DNA of 64,000 nucleotides from Brasilonema angustatum HA4187-MV1 (GTDB lineage: Bacteria; Cyanobacteriota; Cyanobacteriia; Cyanobacteriales; Nostocaceae). The notes under the pieces were generated by a model. That model was not told the origin of the DNA, made no database searches, and saw only the letters and a program-made list of their open reading frames with translations. Position 1 is the first letter of the stretch. The number at the start of each line of letters is the position of its first letter. The DNA lies in contig JAHHGV010000014.1 of NCBI GenBank assembly GCA_019359695.1, forward strand, positions 103,744-167,743. Direction: 5' to 3'. Positions 10,689 to 20,277 of this stretch are shown piece after piece. The translations under genes were made by a program, and so were the position numbers.

Positions 10689-11034
10689 TCCTCTAATACA
10701 TTTGATAAACTACTTGGGAAATCTTTGGATTTGCTTAGATGGAGGTTATAATCATCCATTGAATCTGGAGATGTCTCTTATTTTTAGGCACAGATAAGAC
10801 CACATCTCGTGTCTGTTAGTTCAATAAACCCTGAGAATTGTGAGTCGTGGTTTGTCAAAAAATATTCTGATATTGGGACTTTAGAAAAGAAAGATATTTA
10901 CACCAGTGGTGTACAAAATTCGTGGAACAGAAATATGATAAAAACACAAATGTGAGTTAAATTTTTATTGCTTTGATAATGTACGTTATGATTCCCGCAA
11001 AAAATTCAGTTTAAGCAACCGAGGTGATAAGCCC
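10689..11034 (+). other. intergenic with promoter region of ydcF-like gene
   Basis: No gene is seen. Its end carries a strong Shine-Dalgarno, GAGGTG at 11021-11026, 8 nt before the TTG at 11035, which decides that unusual start. Confidence 0.6.
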
Positions 11035-11628
11035 TTGAAAAAGCAACAATCTAAAGGTATTTATTCTCGGTTTATGTTCCTAGCACTACCACTGATGATG
11101 TTGTGGGGTTACAAGGAAATTCAAACCCAATTTATGCAGCCTCAAGCAATTTTGGTTTTAGGTGGTTCAACATCTAAATTAGAGCGAGAGAAGTTTACAG
11201 CAAATTTTGCCCAAAAACACCCCAATTTAAGCATTTGGATTTCTGGAGGTAGCCCTCCAAAGGTAACTAAACAGGTGTTTGCTAAAGCTGGAGTTGATAC
11301 AAGGCGGTTGCGTCTAGACTATAGAGCAAATAATACTGTAGAAAACTTTACAACCTTGGTAGATGATTTGAAAAAAAGAGGCATAAAAAGTGTCTATGTA
11401 GTGACTTCTGACTACCACATGCGCCGTGCTAGAATCGTTGGTGAAATTGTTTTGGGTAGTCGAGGAATTGATTTCAAACCTGTCACAGTCCCTTCAGAGA
11501 CTTCTCCCGAACCAATTGGAAAATCTATCCGTGATGGAATTCGAGCTATAGTTTGGGTAACAACTGGTTACACGGCTACTGATGAAATTAAAAACAAGCA
11601 GTCATCAAATCAGTTATTAAAAGAATAG
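11035..11628 (+). CDS. YdcF/SanA-type DUF218 membrane protein
   Basis: 197 residues with a TTG start supported by GAGGTG 8 nt upstream. One N-terminal hydrophobic helix (about residues 12-24) is followed by a DUF218 domain: AILVLGGSTSKLERE, IWISGGSPP, the acidic YRANNTVENF and VVTSDYHMRRA. This family (YdcF, SanA, ElyC) is linked to envelope and peptidoglycan-precursor functions, but no reaction is established. The domain probably faces the periplasm. Family certain, role unknown. Confidence 0.88.
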   Translation: MKKQQSKGIYSRFMFLALPLMMLWGYKEIQTQFMQPQAILVLGGSTSKLEREKFTANFAQKHPNLSIWISGGSPPKVTKQVFAKAGVDTRRLRLDYRANNTVENFTTLVDDLKKRGIKSVYVVTSDYHMRRARIVGEIVLGSRGIDFKPVTVPSETSPEPIGKSIRDGIRAIVWVTTGYTATDEIKNKQSSNQLLKE

Positions 11629-11700
11629 TCAAAAAATTATAATTTAAAAAATATTTCAAATTGAGGAAACTGAAGAACTTTAGCGATCGCTTTATCTTTT

Positions 11701-12003
11701 TTAGGGAACAGTTTTTTCTTGTATCATCACGTAAGGTTGTACAATTAAAGTTTTAAAACGCTTTGCACCCTGAGTGTTCCATTCTCCTATTTGTGTAACC
11801 GAGGGTTTGGTAATCAATGCCTCATCTATCCAAGTTTCGACTTGCGATACGTTATCGCCAGCGATCGCCACTCCCACATCTAGTATATCTAGCCCTACCG
11901 CCACGAGAATTAGAGCATCCCGTTGCGCATGAGGAATCAGCCATTCCCACTCTGCCTCATCTAAATTTTCTGTTAATTGCGCTCTTAAATCTGTATCACT
12001 CAT
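11701..12003 (-). CDS. DUF2288 family protein
   Basis: 100 residues, soluble and acidic. The pattern EWEWLIPHAQRDALILV, then VGVAIAGDNVSQVETWI and a C-terminal KRFKTLIVQPYVMIQE is that of DUF2288, a small protein family of unknown function in cyanobacteria and proteobacteria. It is convergent with the YdcF-like gene and has no operon partner. Confidence 0.78.
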   Translation of the reverse strand: MSDTDLRAQLTENLDEAEWEWLIPHAQRDALILVAVGLDILDVGVAIAGDNVSQVETWIDEALITKPSVTQIGEWNTQGAKRFKTLIVQPYVMIQEKTVP

Positions 12004-12821
12004 TAGTCATGATTTCTTAGCTATCAGTTACTATTTATATCATAAATAAATCCAACACAAATAACATGTTTTTTTGCCATCTTTAAATTATGTATCAAAA
12101 CATTATACTTTGCGATTAAGTATATTTATTATTAAATTTTTAGAAGTAGTTCAACATTATTAAATGTCAAATATCATTATGATTAGAACTAAATTAAACG
12201 TAAGCGCATAGCGCACGTCCAAAGTGCGTTATCAAAGCGTCAGGTGGAGAAGATACAAAGCTGCCTGCCTCTTTTAGACTGGTGCGATAAGCCGGAGGCT
12301 TGACGCTACGCGTATCGCAAAATTTCTTTTTTAATCTTTTTAGGTTGACTGACTTAATGACTAATATAGGACTCCTATTTGATTTTTGAAAAAAACTCCG
12401 TACGCTTTTATTGCTTCTTCCCTGTTCCCTGTTAAGCGTTCCCTGCCTCTACGAGTCAATTCACCCTATGGCTAACGCCACGCCTTACGGTGAGTCCAGC
12501 GCTGCGGGAGGGGAGCCAGTGCGTTGCGGAGAGCAGCGCCTTGCGGGGGTTCCCCCCGTTGTGGCGACTGCGGAGGGTTCCCCCCGTTGTAGCACCTGGC
12601 GTTCTCCCTCGTGCCGGCTCTGGCGTATGCGCTTTGCGCACGCCCAGAGGTCTAAAGCGCAGCGAGACCGGAGGTCTTCCCCGGAGGGCTATCGGGGAGA
12701 ACCTCCGGTTCCGCTAGCCCCTAAGGGGGCCGGAGCTAACGCAAACGCTAGATGCCTAGGTCGGGAAAGCCGTCATTCGCAGTGGTCTCACCAAATCAAA
12801 CCGGATTGCTATAGCTAATGA
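12004..12821. other. 818-bp intergenic block of dispersed repeats
   Basis: No gene. 12004-12364 is AT-rich with one GC-rich repeat near 12200-12320 (GCGCATAGCGCACG type). From 12365 to 12813 it is MITE family A copy 2, listed separately. Three overlapping frames of 61-135 codons within 12411-12818 lie wholly in repeat sequence and are not genes. Confidence 0.7.
12365..12813 (+). mobile_element. MITE family A, copy 2, enlarged by a GC-rich composite repeat (449 bp)
   Basis: Starts TATAGGACTCCTATTTGATT and ends in AAATCAAACCGGATTGCTATA, the family A termini. About 310 bp of GC-rich repeat modules (12470-12780: GGTGAGTCCAGCGCTG, AGTGCGTTGCGGAG, CCCGTTGTAGCACCTGGCG and others) replace the short middle of copy 1. 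The modules recur at 36342-36600 and 49372-49556. Confidence 0.72.
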
Positions 12822-13859
12822 CTAAACTTCAGCTTTCATTTCATCAATTTCAAATAAAGCAACTAAAATTCCAGCAATCGGAATAGAAATAAAAATTCCT
12901 AATAAATCTGCAACCTTAGCCCCAACGAGTAAAGCAAAGAAGACAACGACAGGATTAAGATTAAGAGCACCTCGCATAATTCGAGGCGCAATTAAGTTAT
13001 CTTGGATTTGCTGCAGTACAATACAAGCTACCAAAACTTTGAGTGCCAACCAGACATTTTGCGATAAAACTATGAGAGTCACTATACAAACTCCTAATGT
13101 GGCTCCTATACCAGGAATTATGATAAGTAGTCCAGCAATCAATGACAATACTAGTGGAAAAGGCACATTTAAGACCAAGAAAATAATGAAAGTTGAAGCT
13201 GTATGAAACAAGGTTAATATTAATTGGCCTCGAAAAAATCCTAAGAAACTACGTTTGATAATCTCCGTAAATTTAGAACGTCGTTTCTGTGGAACTACTT
13301 TGATGACAAAATGCCAAAGCTTTTCACCATCCAGTAGCATGAATAAAGTCACAACTGCGATCCATATAAATGTTACAAAGTTAGTCAGAAAGCTTTGGAA
13401 AATAAGGAAACTCGAACCAAGTAGAGATATAGCTTGATTTCGCAGTTGTTCTTCTAATAAACTTAAATCTATTCTCAGATTCCGGTTACGAAGATATTCT
13501 TCAAGTCGCTGGACTAAAGGTACTAAAGAGTTTAAAAATCCAGTGACACTGTCAATTAATTGTTGCGCTTGAGATAAAACTGTTAAGCCTACAGTAACTG
13601 TTAAACCGCCAAGAATCACAAGCGTAAGCAAGAAAACAATAACCACAGCTACACCGTGAGGCAAAAAACGCCGTAACCATTGTACGGGATAGCTTAGTAA
13701 AAAAGCCAAAATTGCAGCAACTGTAAAAATAACAATAACTGATTGAAAATAATCTAGAAGTAGTGTAACTGCCCATCCGGAAGCAACTAAAAGCAAAAAA
13801 CGGACTAACGCCAGATTATTCAGGCGATACCAAAAATTGTTGCCATCAAAACTGCTCAT
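12822..13859 (-). CDS. AI-2E family transporter (PerM-type permease)
   Basis: 345 residues, about eight membrane helices, arranged as in the AI-2E/PerM family: paired N-terminal helices (VRFLLLVASGWAVTLLL and an IFTVAAILAFLLSYPVQW block), a soluble middle, FRGQLILTLFHT, and the C-terminal LIIIPGIGATLG and LLGIFISIPIAGIL segments. Members export or exchange small solutes; AI-2 export (TqsA) is proved for only a few. The gene stands alone on the minus strand. The substrate is not predictable. Confidence 0.9.
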   Translation of the reverse strand: MSSFDGNNFWYRLNNLALVRFLLLVASGWAVTLLLDYFQSVIVIFTVAAILAFLLSYPVQWLRRFLPHGVAVVIVFLLTLVILGGLTVTVGLTVLSQAQQLIDSVTGFLNSLVPLVQRLEEYLRNRNLRIDLSLLEEQLRNQAISLLGSSFLIFQSFLTNFVTFIWIAVVTLFMLLDGEKLWHFVIKVVPQKRRSKFTEIIKRSFLGFFRGQLILTLFHTASTFIIFLVLNVPFPLVLSLIAGLLIIIPGIGATLGVCIVTLIVLSQNVWLALKVLVACIVLQQIQDNLIAPRIMRGALNLNPVVVFFALLVGAKVADLLGIFISIPIAGILVALFEIDEMKAEV

Positions 13860-14128
13860 ATATTATTTCGGAAGAGCTTGATGAGGGTGAATGAAGTTCA
13901 GCAGCGTGGAACTAATATCAAGTCGAACTTAAGATTTTAGATTAAGGTTTTTTACTCTCTTTCCCTAAAGATAGATGCAAAAACTCTACTAATGTTCAGA
14001 TAATTATTGATAATTTTTTACGTCAATTACCGATCCAAAATCTCAAATTAAAATTGTATGGTTTTAAATTGGCATAAATTCAGTGGCTGTTGCCACCTCC
14101 TTTAAGCATATTTTTAGGCTCTTCCAAA

Positions 14129-14767
14129 TTATCGTCCCAACTCGTGGAGCGTGTTAATTGCTGCTGCACACTTTTGCGTTAACGTCTCCAATTCTTCTTT
14201 ATCATTAGAACTGGGAGCATTTATCAGTTCGCCAATTCGCACTGTGACTGGAACTGAAACAGGAGTTTTTGAACCTTTTTGCTCAATTGCCTGAGTTCCC
14301 CATAAAGATACGGGCAAAAGTGGGACTTTGGCTTTAGCAGCAATCAGGGCTGCACCTCTTTTAGGATCTGTAATGCGTCCGTCTGGAGTACGTGTTCCTT
14401 GTAGAAAAAGACCTACAGCCCACCCGTCATCAAGATACTTCATAGCTGCACGGATAGCAGTGCGATCGGCACTACCTCGACTCACAGGATAAGCACCGTA
14501 CAACTGAATTGCTTTACTGAGAATTGGGATTTTAAAGAGTTCTTCCTTTGCCATAAAAGCTACTGGACGGCCTACGCAATTAGAAACAATGGGTGGATCG
14601 TAGTTACTAGCATGATTGCTAACTACTAGTAGTGGTCCTGTTTTAGGGACATTTTCAGCACCATAGATTCGTCCCTTGAAATAAACCTGAAGCATGGGAC
14701 TGACTACTGACCACTTAAATGCGTGGTAAAGTAACAAACTTACATATGGTTCACGGCTTCGAGACAT
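14129..14767 (-). CDS. plsC: 1-acyl-sn-glycerol-3-phosphate acyltransferase
   Basis: 212 residues from ATG at 14767 (MSRSREPYVSLLL); a longer frame to 14863 only adds residues read from a CCCTCTTTCC-type repeat. It carries the acyltransferase motifs NHASNYD (catalytic His/Asp), GAYPVSRGS and FLQGTRTPDG. The third motif usually reads FPEGTR; here glutamine replaces the glutamate. It acylates lysophosphatidic acid at sn-2 to make phosphatidic acid for thylakoid lipids. It is the last gene of plsX-fabH-fabD-plsC on the minus strand, consistent with one lipid-synthesis operon. Confidence 0.9.
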   Translation of the reverse strand: MSRSREPYVSLLLYHAFKWSVVSPMLQVYFKGRIYGAENVPKTGPLLVVSNHASNYDPPIVSNCVGRPVAFMAKEELFKIPILSKAIQLYGAYPVSRGSADRTAIRAAMKYLDDGWAVGLFLQGTRTPDGRITDPKRGAALIAAKAKVPLLPVSLWGTQAIEQKGSKTPVSVPVTVRIGELINAPSSNDKEELETLTQKCAAAINTLHELGR

Positions 14768-14949
14768 AGTCGAAAGGGAGGGAGAGAGGGAAAGAGGGAA
14801 AGAGGGAGTATTTTTGCTTTCTGCTGCCTTAACTTCTATGAGATCTCGTGGGAAAAGTAACAATTGCCACTGTAGTGGAGAAAGGGAAAAGGTTTTTTAT
14901 ATTCTTTCCCCCTTACCTCTTACCCTACAACTGACGCGAAGTTTATTGT

Positions 14950-15828
14950 TTACGCTCCTAAATCATCTAGGCTGCTGACGTTTTTTAGAATTAAGTCAGA
15001 GCAAGTGCGTTTAATTAAACCAGTTAGCACATTACCAGGACCAATTTCTACTACTCGTTCAATGCCATTTTCTGGTAGTGCTAATGAAATTTCTCGCCAT
15101 CGCACTCCTCCAGTCATTTGTTGTATTAAACGTTTTTTCAAAACACTTGCATCAACAGTGGGAACTGGTTCTACGTTTGATAATACTGGTAAAAAAGCTT
15201 GATAAAATTCGACTGATTCTAAAATATCTTGAAATTCAGCTGCTGCTGGTGCCATTAAAGGGGAATGAAATGCTCCAGAAACATTTAAAGGTTTAGCACG
15301 CCTTGCCTTAACTTGAGACATTACGGCTTCTACTGCTGCGGGTGTGCCTGAGATGACCACTTGAGCTGAACTATTATCGTTTGCTATCACTACCTCAGGA
15401 GTTTCAGCAATGACTTTTTCCAACTGTTCACGATCAAAGTTCATTAAAGCTGCCATCATCCCACCTGCAGTGGTCTCCATAAGTTCGGCACGACGCTTTA
15501 CTAAACGCAACCCATCAGACCACTCGAATACTCCAGCCACGTAAAGGGCGACGTATTCTCCTAAACTGTGACCTGCAACTAAATTCGGTTTTTCTTTTTC
15601 TCGCATAATATCAGCGAGAATGCTTTCTACAACGTATAAACAAGGCTGTGTGTAGAGAGTGTACGCCAACTTTTCGGGATTGTTCTGACAGATTTCGATG
15701 ACAGACCAGCCCAATATTTTCTCAGCTTGAGCAAATTTTTCTTGTGCGGATGGCACATCTAATAAGTCTATTCCCATTCCCTGGGACTGCGAACCTTGTC
15801 CAGGAAATACCCATGCAGTTTTAGTCAT
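14950..15828 (-). CDS. fabD: malonyl-CoA:ACP transacylase
   Basis: 292 residues. It shows the family N-terminus WVFPGQGSQSQGMG, the nucleophile serine in GHSLG (S88), the arginine-containing VKRRAELMETTAGGMMA block and the catalytic histidine in GAFHSPLM. It moves malonyl from CoA to acyl carrier protein, feeding the FabH and elongation steps. It follows fabH by 80 bp; that gap holds ATTGGTCATTGG-type tandem repeats. Standard length, nothing missing. Confidence 0.96.
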   Translation of the reverse strand: MTKTAWVFPGQGSQSQGMGIDLLDVPSAQEKFAQAEKILGWSVIEICQNNPEKLAYTLYTQPCLYVVESILADIMREKEKPNLVAGHSLGEYVALYVAGVFEWSDGLRLVKRRAELMETTAGGMMAALMNFDREQLEKVIAETPEVVIANDNSSAQVVISGTPAAVEAVMSQVKARRAKPLNVSGAFHSPLMAPAAAEFQDILESVEFYQAFLPVLSNVEPVPTVDASVLKKRLIQQMTGGVRWREISLALPENGIERVVEIGPGNVLTGLIKRTCSDLILKNVSSLDDLGA

Positions 15829-15908
15829 TAGTCATTAGTAATTGGTCATTGGTCATTGGTTATTGGTTATTAACAAATAACAAATAACCAATGACAAAGG
15901 ATAAAAAA

Positions 15909-16901
15909 CTATCTTCCCCATTGGAAGATGGCTGCACCCCAGGTGAGTCCAGCACCAAAGCCAGAAGTGACAATAATATCACCCGTCTTGATTTTGCCTT
16001 GCCGCACTGCTTCATCTAGGGCAAGCGGGATGGAGGCGGCAGAAGTGTTGCCGTAATTGGCAAGATTACTAATAACTTTGTGTTCTGGAATATTCAGGCG
16101 TTGAGCAACAGCGTCGAGAATGCGCTGATTTGCCTGGTGCAATAATAGCCAATCTATTTGGTCAACACTAAGGTTGGCGCGAAACAAAGCTTTGTCAATA
16201 ACTTCTGGCACTTTTTGTACGGCAAAGCGGTATACTTCTTTACCATTCATGGTGATGGGTTGGAAGTTGCCTTTTCCAACATTGACTTCTTGAGTCAGTT
16301 GTGTGGGTTGTGTTGCATAGGCAAGGTTAAGGCAGTTATTTTGAGTTCCGTCGCTTCTGAGTTCAAATCCCAGCAAGTAATCCTTCTGGTTTGCCTGTAT
16401 GACTACAGCCCCAGCACCATCACCGAACAATACACAAGTACCCCGGTCTTGCCAATCTACCCAACGAGAGAGAAAATCCGCTCCAACAAGCAGTACGTTT
16501 TGATAAACCCCAGTCCTGATGTATTGAGCAGCAGTCACTAGCCCAAACACAAAGCCAGAGCAAGCTGCGGTTATATCAAAGGCTACCGCTTTAGTAGCTC
16601 CCAATTGGGCTTGAATGTGACAAGCACTGCCAAACAAGTCATCAGGACTAGAGGTTGCTAACACAATTAAATCTAAGTCTTGTGGGGAAATTCCAGCCAT
16701 GGCGATCGCCTGCCCACTAGCAGCAGTCGCAAGTTCAGTTATCGTTTCACTTGCTTTTGCCAATCGCCGTTGACGAATTCCTGTTCTTGTGGTCACCCAT
16801 TCGTCTGACGTTTCAACCAGTTTTGTTAGTGCCTGGTTATCCAGGAAAGTTGCTGGTACTGCTGATCCACTTCCTGTGATTGCTATTCCTAAGTTTTGCA
16901 C
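15909..16901 (-). CDS. fabH: beta-ketoacyl-ACP synthase III
   Basis: 330 residues with the complete KAS III triad: Cys114 in AACSGF, His in LLHQANQRI (about 255) and Asn in NYGNTSAAS (about 285). It condenses acetyl-CoA with malonyl-ACP to start fatty acid synthesis. It sits between plsX and fabD on the same strand, the usual bacterial fab cluster. Length and start (MQNLGIAITGSGSA) are normal. Confidence 0.97.
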   Translation of the reverse strand: MQNLGIAITGSGSAVPATFLDNQALTKLVETSDEWVTTRTGIRQRRLAKASETITELATAASGQAIAMAGISPQDLDLIVLATSSPDDLFGSACHIQAQLGATKAVAFDITAACSGFVFGLVTAAQYIRTGVYQNVLLVGADFLSRWVDWQDRGTCVLFGDGAGAVVIQANQKDYLLGFELRSDGTQNNCLNLAYATQPTQLTQEVNVGKGNFQPITMNGKEVYRFAVQKVPEVIDKALFRANLSVDQIDWLLLHQANQRILDAVAQRLNIPEHKVISNLANYGNTSAASIPLALDEAVRQGKIKTGDIIVTSGFGAGLTWGAAIFQWGR

Positions 16902-17048
16902 TCTGGCATCTCCAAAGCTATCAGCTTTTAGTGATTAGGAGGCAGTGCGGTGGACGGGTTCCCCGGCATATAGCACCTGCCGTTCATTAGTCTTTAGTCG
17001 TTAGTAAAAGACTTTTGAGTTTGACTTTGACTGAAAACAAGGGAAGTG
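16902..17048. repeat. short composite repeat between plsX and fabH
   Basis: Contains GGAGGCAGTGCGGT and ACCTGCCGTTCATTAG (about 16937-16989), the two ends of a module also found in the opposite orientation at 20278-20458 and 25358-25412, followed by TAGTCTTTAGTCG repeats. Confidence 0.6.
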
Positions 17049-18074
17049 TTAACCACTTTCTTGCTGAATGCTTTGATATTGAGACTGAATTCTGTGCAAT
17101 ACTCGGTTATCTACAGCTTCTTTTGCCATGCGAATTGCATTAAAAATCGAAGGTGCTTGGGAGCTACCGTGACTGATAATGCAAATTCCATCAACGCCTA
17201 AAAGCAAGGCACCTCCATGTTCTGCATGGTCCATGCGCTGCTTTATTCGCTTGAGGTTAGGTTTTAAAATTGCTGTCCCAATTTGACCGTGTAATCCTTG
17301 GGGTAATTCTTCTCGGATAATCTGGAGCATGACTTCCCCAACTGCTTCGGCAAATTTTAACAACACATTGCCCACAAATCCATCACACACAATCACATCA
17401 AAGCGACCGGAAAGAACATCACGTCCTTCCGCATTGCCAATAAATGAGATTTGGGGATTTTCACGCAGTAGTTGGTTAGCACGAACAGCGGCGTCATTGC
17501 CTTTGGTGTCTTCTTCGCCAATATTCAACAAACCTACTTGAGGTTCTGGAATACCCAAGACATACTGACTATAAACTGACCCCATAATAGCAAACTGCTC
17601 TAAAAACTTAGGACGGCAGTCTACATTTGCGCCGACATCAAGTATGAGCACTGGTTTTCCTGCTACCATAGTTGGGAACATTGCACCAATTGCTGGACGG
17701 TCAATTCCTCGCAGTCGTCCCAAGCGGAGCAAAGCTGCTGCCATTGCTGCCCCAGAGTGACCGGCAGAAACCACAGCATCAGCCTGGTGATTTTTTACCA
17801 AATCCATAGCTACGTTGATCGAAGCCTTAGGTTTGCGTCTGATACCGCTTAAAGGCTCCTCGTCCATTGTGATCGTCTCCTCAGCAGGAACGATCTCTAC
17901 TTGCCGCAGATGAGTTTTTGGCGGCAGTTTGCTTTCTATTTGTTGGGGATCGCCTACTAATAAGACTTCTACACCCAATTCTTCTCGTGCTCGCAGTGCG
18001 CCAGCAACGATTTCACCGGGTGCGTAATCCCCTCCCATTGCGTCAATTGCGATCCGTGCGCCAGTCGATCCCAT
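17049..18074 (-). CDS. plsX: phosphate acyltransferase PlsX
   Basis: 341 residues. PlsX signatures are clear: AIDAMGGDYAPGEIVAGA at the start, GHSGAAMAAALLRLGRLRG, DVGANVDCRP and HGSSQAPSIFNAIR. It converts acyl-ACP and phosphate to acyl-phosphate for glycerol-3-phosphate acylation. It is the first gene of the plsX-fabH-fabD-plsC group; its promoter lies in the region upstream, shared with the divergent PBP4 gene. Confidence 0.96.
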   Translation of the reverse strand: MGSTGARIAIDAMGGDYAPGEIVAGALRAREELGVEVLLVGDPQQIESKLPPKTHLRQVEIVPAEETITMDEEPLSGIRRKPKASINVAMDLVKNHQADAVVSAGHSGAAMAAALLRLGRLRGIDRPAIGAMFPTMVAGKPVLILDVGANVDCRPKFLEQFAIMGSVYSQYVLGIPEPQVGLLNIGEEDTKGNDAAVRANQLLRENPQISFIGNAEGRDVLSGRFDVIVCDGFVGNVLLKFAEAVGEVMLQIIREELPQGLHGQIGTAILKPNLKRIKQRMDHAEHGGALLLGVDGICIISHGSSQAPSIFNAIRMAKEAVDNRVLHRIQSQYQSIQQESG

Positions 18075-18644
18075 TGCTCAGAGCTTCTAGAAACCTTACA
18101 AATTTTACCAGATGCCTCTACTGAAAGTAGTAGATGTTCTGATCAAGGCAAAAGTGATGAAGTATGAGTTATAAAACTTTCAAGCTTCATTCTTGAGCCT
18201 TGATCGTTTCTCAAGAGGTGCTAACAAGCTCAACATAACATGAATTACCTCTGTAACTGAGAAGCAAAACCACAGTATTGAGGATAAAGTTTAATCTGTT
18301 AGTCAACCCTTTTCACAAAAGCAGGATTTTTGGCAACACACAAAGCACCACAGCTACCTAAAATCATAAAATTAGCCTGATTTGGGCGTAAACCTCAGAA
18401 ATATGTGGGATAGACAAAAATGAGTACCCTGCATTAACAACTAGATTCACCAAAAGTGCAAATGAAGACTTTCTATTTTCAAATGTTTTGGACGAATGGT
18501 TATACTTTCTACCAAAGCTTCTTTGCATGCCCTACTTCCGCATGGCAAAAACTGCGGTTATCATGACTCAATGCCTAGTCTGCAGGGAACACTTACGTAA
18601 TCATACATTAAACAAAATAGCATATTCTACAGAGGCAATGAAGC
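18075..18644. other. divergent promoter region between plsX and the PBP4 gene
   Basis: 570 bp, AT-rich. No convincing gene, RNA or repeat is seen. An 86-codon frame at 18488-18748 overlaps the PBP4 gene and shows no protein-like features. AGAGG at 18631-18635 is the likely ribosome-binding site for the ATG at 18645. Confidence 0.55.
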
Positions 18645-19967
18645 ATGCTGGAATTGTTCGGTTCGGGTTTAATTTCTATTTGGCTGGAAATGGCTGGAGT
18701 CAATGTCAAGCCCATAAATGCTTTGGATATCTTAACTTGGCAAGGTAGCCCCGGCTTAGTTGTTGCCGCCGATCCAAATCCAGTTGGTGCTACTACGGTG
18801 CTGGAATATCTAAAAGGACTACAAACATCGAAATTAGTGCCAGCAAATCAGATCGAAAGTCAGGGAATTTGGATACAGTCTGGACCGATGCTTATGGCTA
18901 ATCACCAAGGCACGACTCCTCTTCCAGCCGCTTCCTTAACCAAAGTTGCTACCTCACTCGTTGCTTTCAAAAATTTTGGTCCAGATCACCAATTTCAAAC
19001 TTTGGTCAGTACTACAGGACCTTTGCAGAATGGTGTGTTACAGGGTGACTTGGTGATTACAGGTAGTGGCGATCCGATGTTTGTTTGGGAAGAAGCCATT
19101 GCCCTTGGTAATAGTCTCAACCAGATGGGCATTAAACGTGTTACAGGAAATTTGGTGATTACCGGGAATTTTGCGATGAATTTCCAGCGTAATCCAGTAC
19201 TCGCAGGTCAGATGCTTAAGCAAGCCTTGAATTATGCTACTTGGTCCCGTGCTGCTAGTTTTCAACACTTGCTGATGCCAAAAGGAACTCCCAAGCCTCA
19301 AGTTGTGATTGCAGGGGGAGTGAAAGTAGAACCAATAGCAAATCCTCAACCGACTTTGCTATTGCGTCACCACTCACTACCTTTAAAGCAAATCATCAGG
19401 GAGATGAACGTTTTCAGTAACAATGACATAGCTCAAATGCTAGCAGATGCTGTGGGGGGAGCGGAGGTTGTGCAATCAACAGCTGCTACTCTGGCAAGGG
19501 TACCGCAGTCAGAAATTCAGTTAATTAACGGTTCAGGGTTAGGACCGGAAAATCGCATTTCTCCCAGAGCAGTTTGTGCTATGTTTATGGCAATTCAACA
19601 GGAAGCATTGGCTTATCAGTTGACTTTGGCTGACTTATTTCCAGTCTCCGGATTTGACCATCGGGGAACGATGCACTCTAGACATTTACCTGCTGCGACG
19701 CTCATGAAAACTGGCACTCTACGGGATGTTAGTGCTTTAGCCGGAGTAGTGCCCACGCGCGATCGCGGTTTGGTATGGTTTGCCATTCTTAACCGTGGTA
19801 CGAATGTCTCAGGTTTCCGCACTGGACAAGACCAATTGTTGCAACGTTTAGTGCAGCAATTACAAGTTGCTCCAGGTGTTCCTGCTACTGTCACTCCTCA
19901 CATAGCTATCAATACAATACCTCAATTAGGTGCAGCTAGTCGTAATGAAATGTTATACGGAGGCTAG
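18645..19967 (+). CDS. dacB: D-alanyl-D-alanine carboxypeptidase, PBP4 type
   Basis: 440 residues with all three penicillin-binding motifs in the class C order: SLTK at 97-100, SNN at about 256-258 and KTG in LMKTGTLRDV (about 356). The insertion between SxxK and SxN (GDLVITGSGDP, VTGNLVITG) is that of PBP4/DacB. It trims or cleaves peptidoglycan peptides in the periplasm. No classical signal peptide is obvious, but the N-terminus (LISIWLEMAG) is mildly hydrophobic. It begins 9 nt after AGAGG. Confidence 0.92.
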   Translation: MLELFGSGLISIWLEMAGVNVKPINALDILTWQGSPGLVVAADPNPVGATTVLEYLKGLQTSKLVPANQIESQGIWIQSGPMLMANHQGTTPLPAASLTKVATSLVAFKNFGPDHQFQTLVSTTGPLQNGVLQGDLVITGSGDPMFVWEEAIALGNSLNQMGIKRVTGNLVITGNFAMNFQRNPVLAGQMLKQALNYATWSRAASFQHLLMPKGTPKPQVVIAGGVKVEPIANPQPTLLLRHHSLPLKQIIREMNVFSNNDIAQMLADAVGGAEVVQSTAATLARVPQSEIQLINGSGLGPENRISPRAVCAMFMAIQQEALAYQLTLADLFPVSGFDHRGTMHSRHLPAATLMKTGTLRDVSALAGVVPTRDRGLVWFAILNRGTNVSGFRTGQDQLLQRLVQQLQVAPGVPATVTPHIAINTIPQLGAASRNEMLYGG

Positions 19968-20076
19968 TAAGAAATTCAAAATTCAAAATTCAAAATTCAA
20001 AAATAAGAAATGAGCGTCCTGGTAAGTATCGTGCTTATTAACTAAGTACTGCATTTCATAAATCCGTATCGAAAAG

Positions 20077-20177
20077 TGTCATGCTGTAGACGCTTTGCGG
20101 CTTCCCGCAGGGTGCGTAACGCAGTAAAGCGAAGCATCTGGGATTCTTCGTTCCGCTTCACTCCACTCAGAATGACA
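20077..20177 (+). repeat. TGTCAT/ATGACA dispersed repeat, copy 1 (101 bp)
   Basis: Begins TGTCATGCTGTAGACGC and ends CACTCAGAATGACA. Copy 2, inverted, lies at 61064-61157 and shares the stretch around GCTTTGCGGCTTCCCGCAGG. Confidence 0.7.
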
Positions 20178-20277
20178 CACATAACGCTACGAACTTGTGC
20201 AATGTTGTACTAAGTAGATAGGTGGAAAAAAACCTAACTATGTTAAGAAATGTAAAAACGCCTCAAACCCTTACTAA

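Noticed and set aside
12411..12818. Overlapping frames in the GC-rich block
   Set aside because: They lie wholly in dispersed repeats that recur elsewhere in gaps.
18488..18748. 86-codon gene before dacB
   Set aside because: It overlaps the dacB start and has no protein-like pattern.
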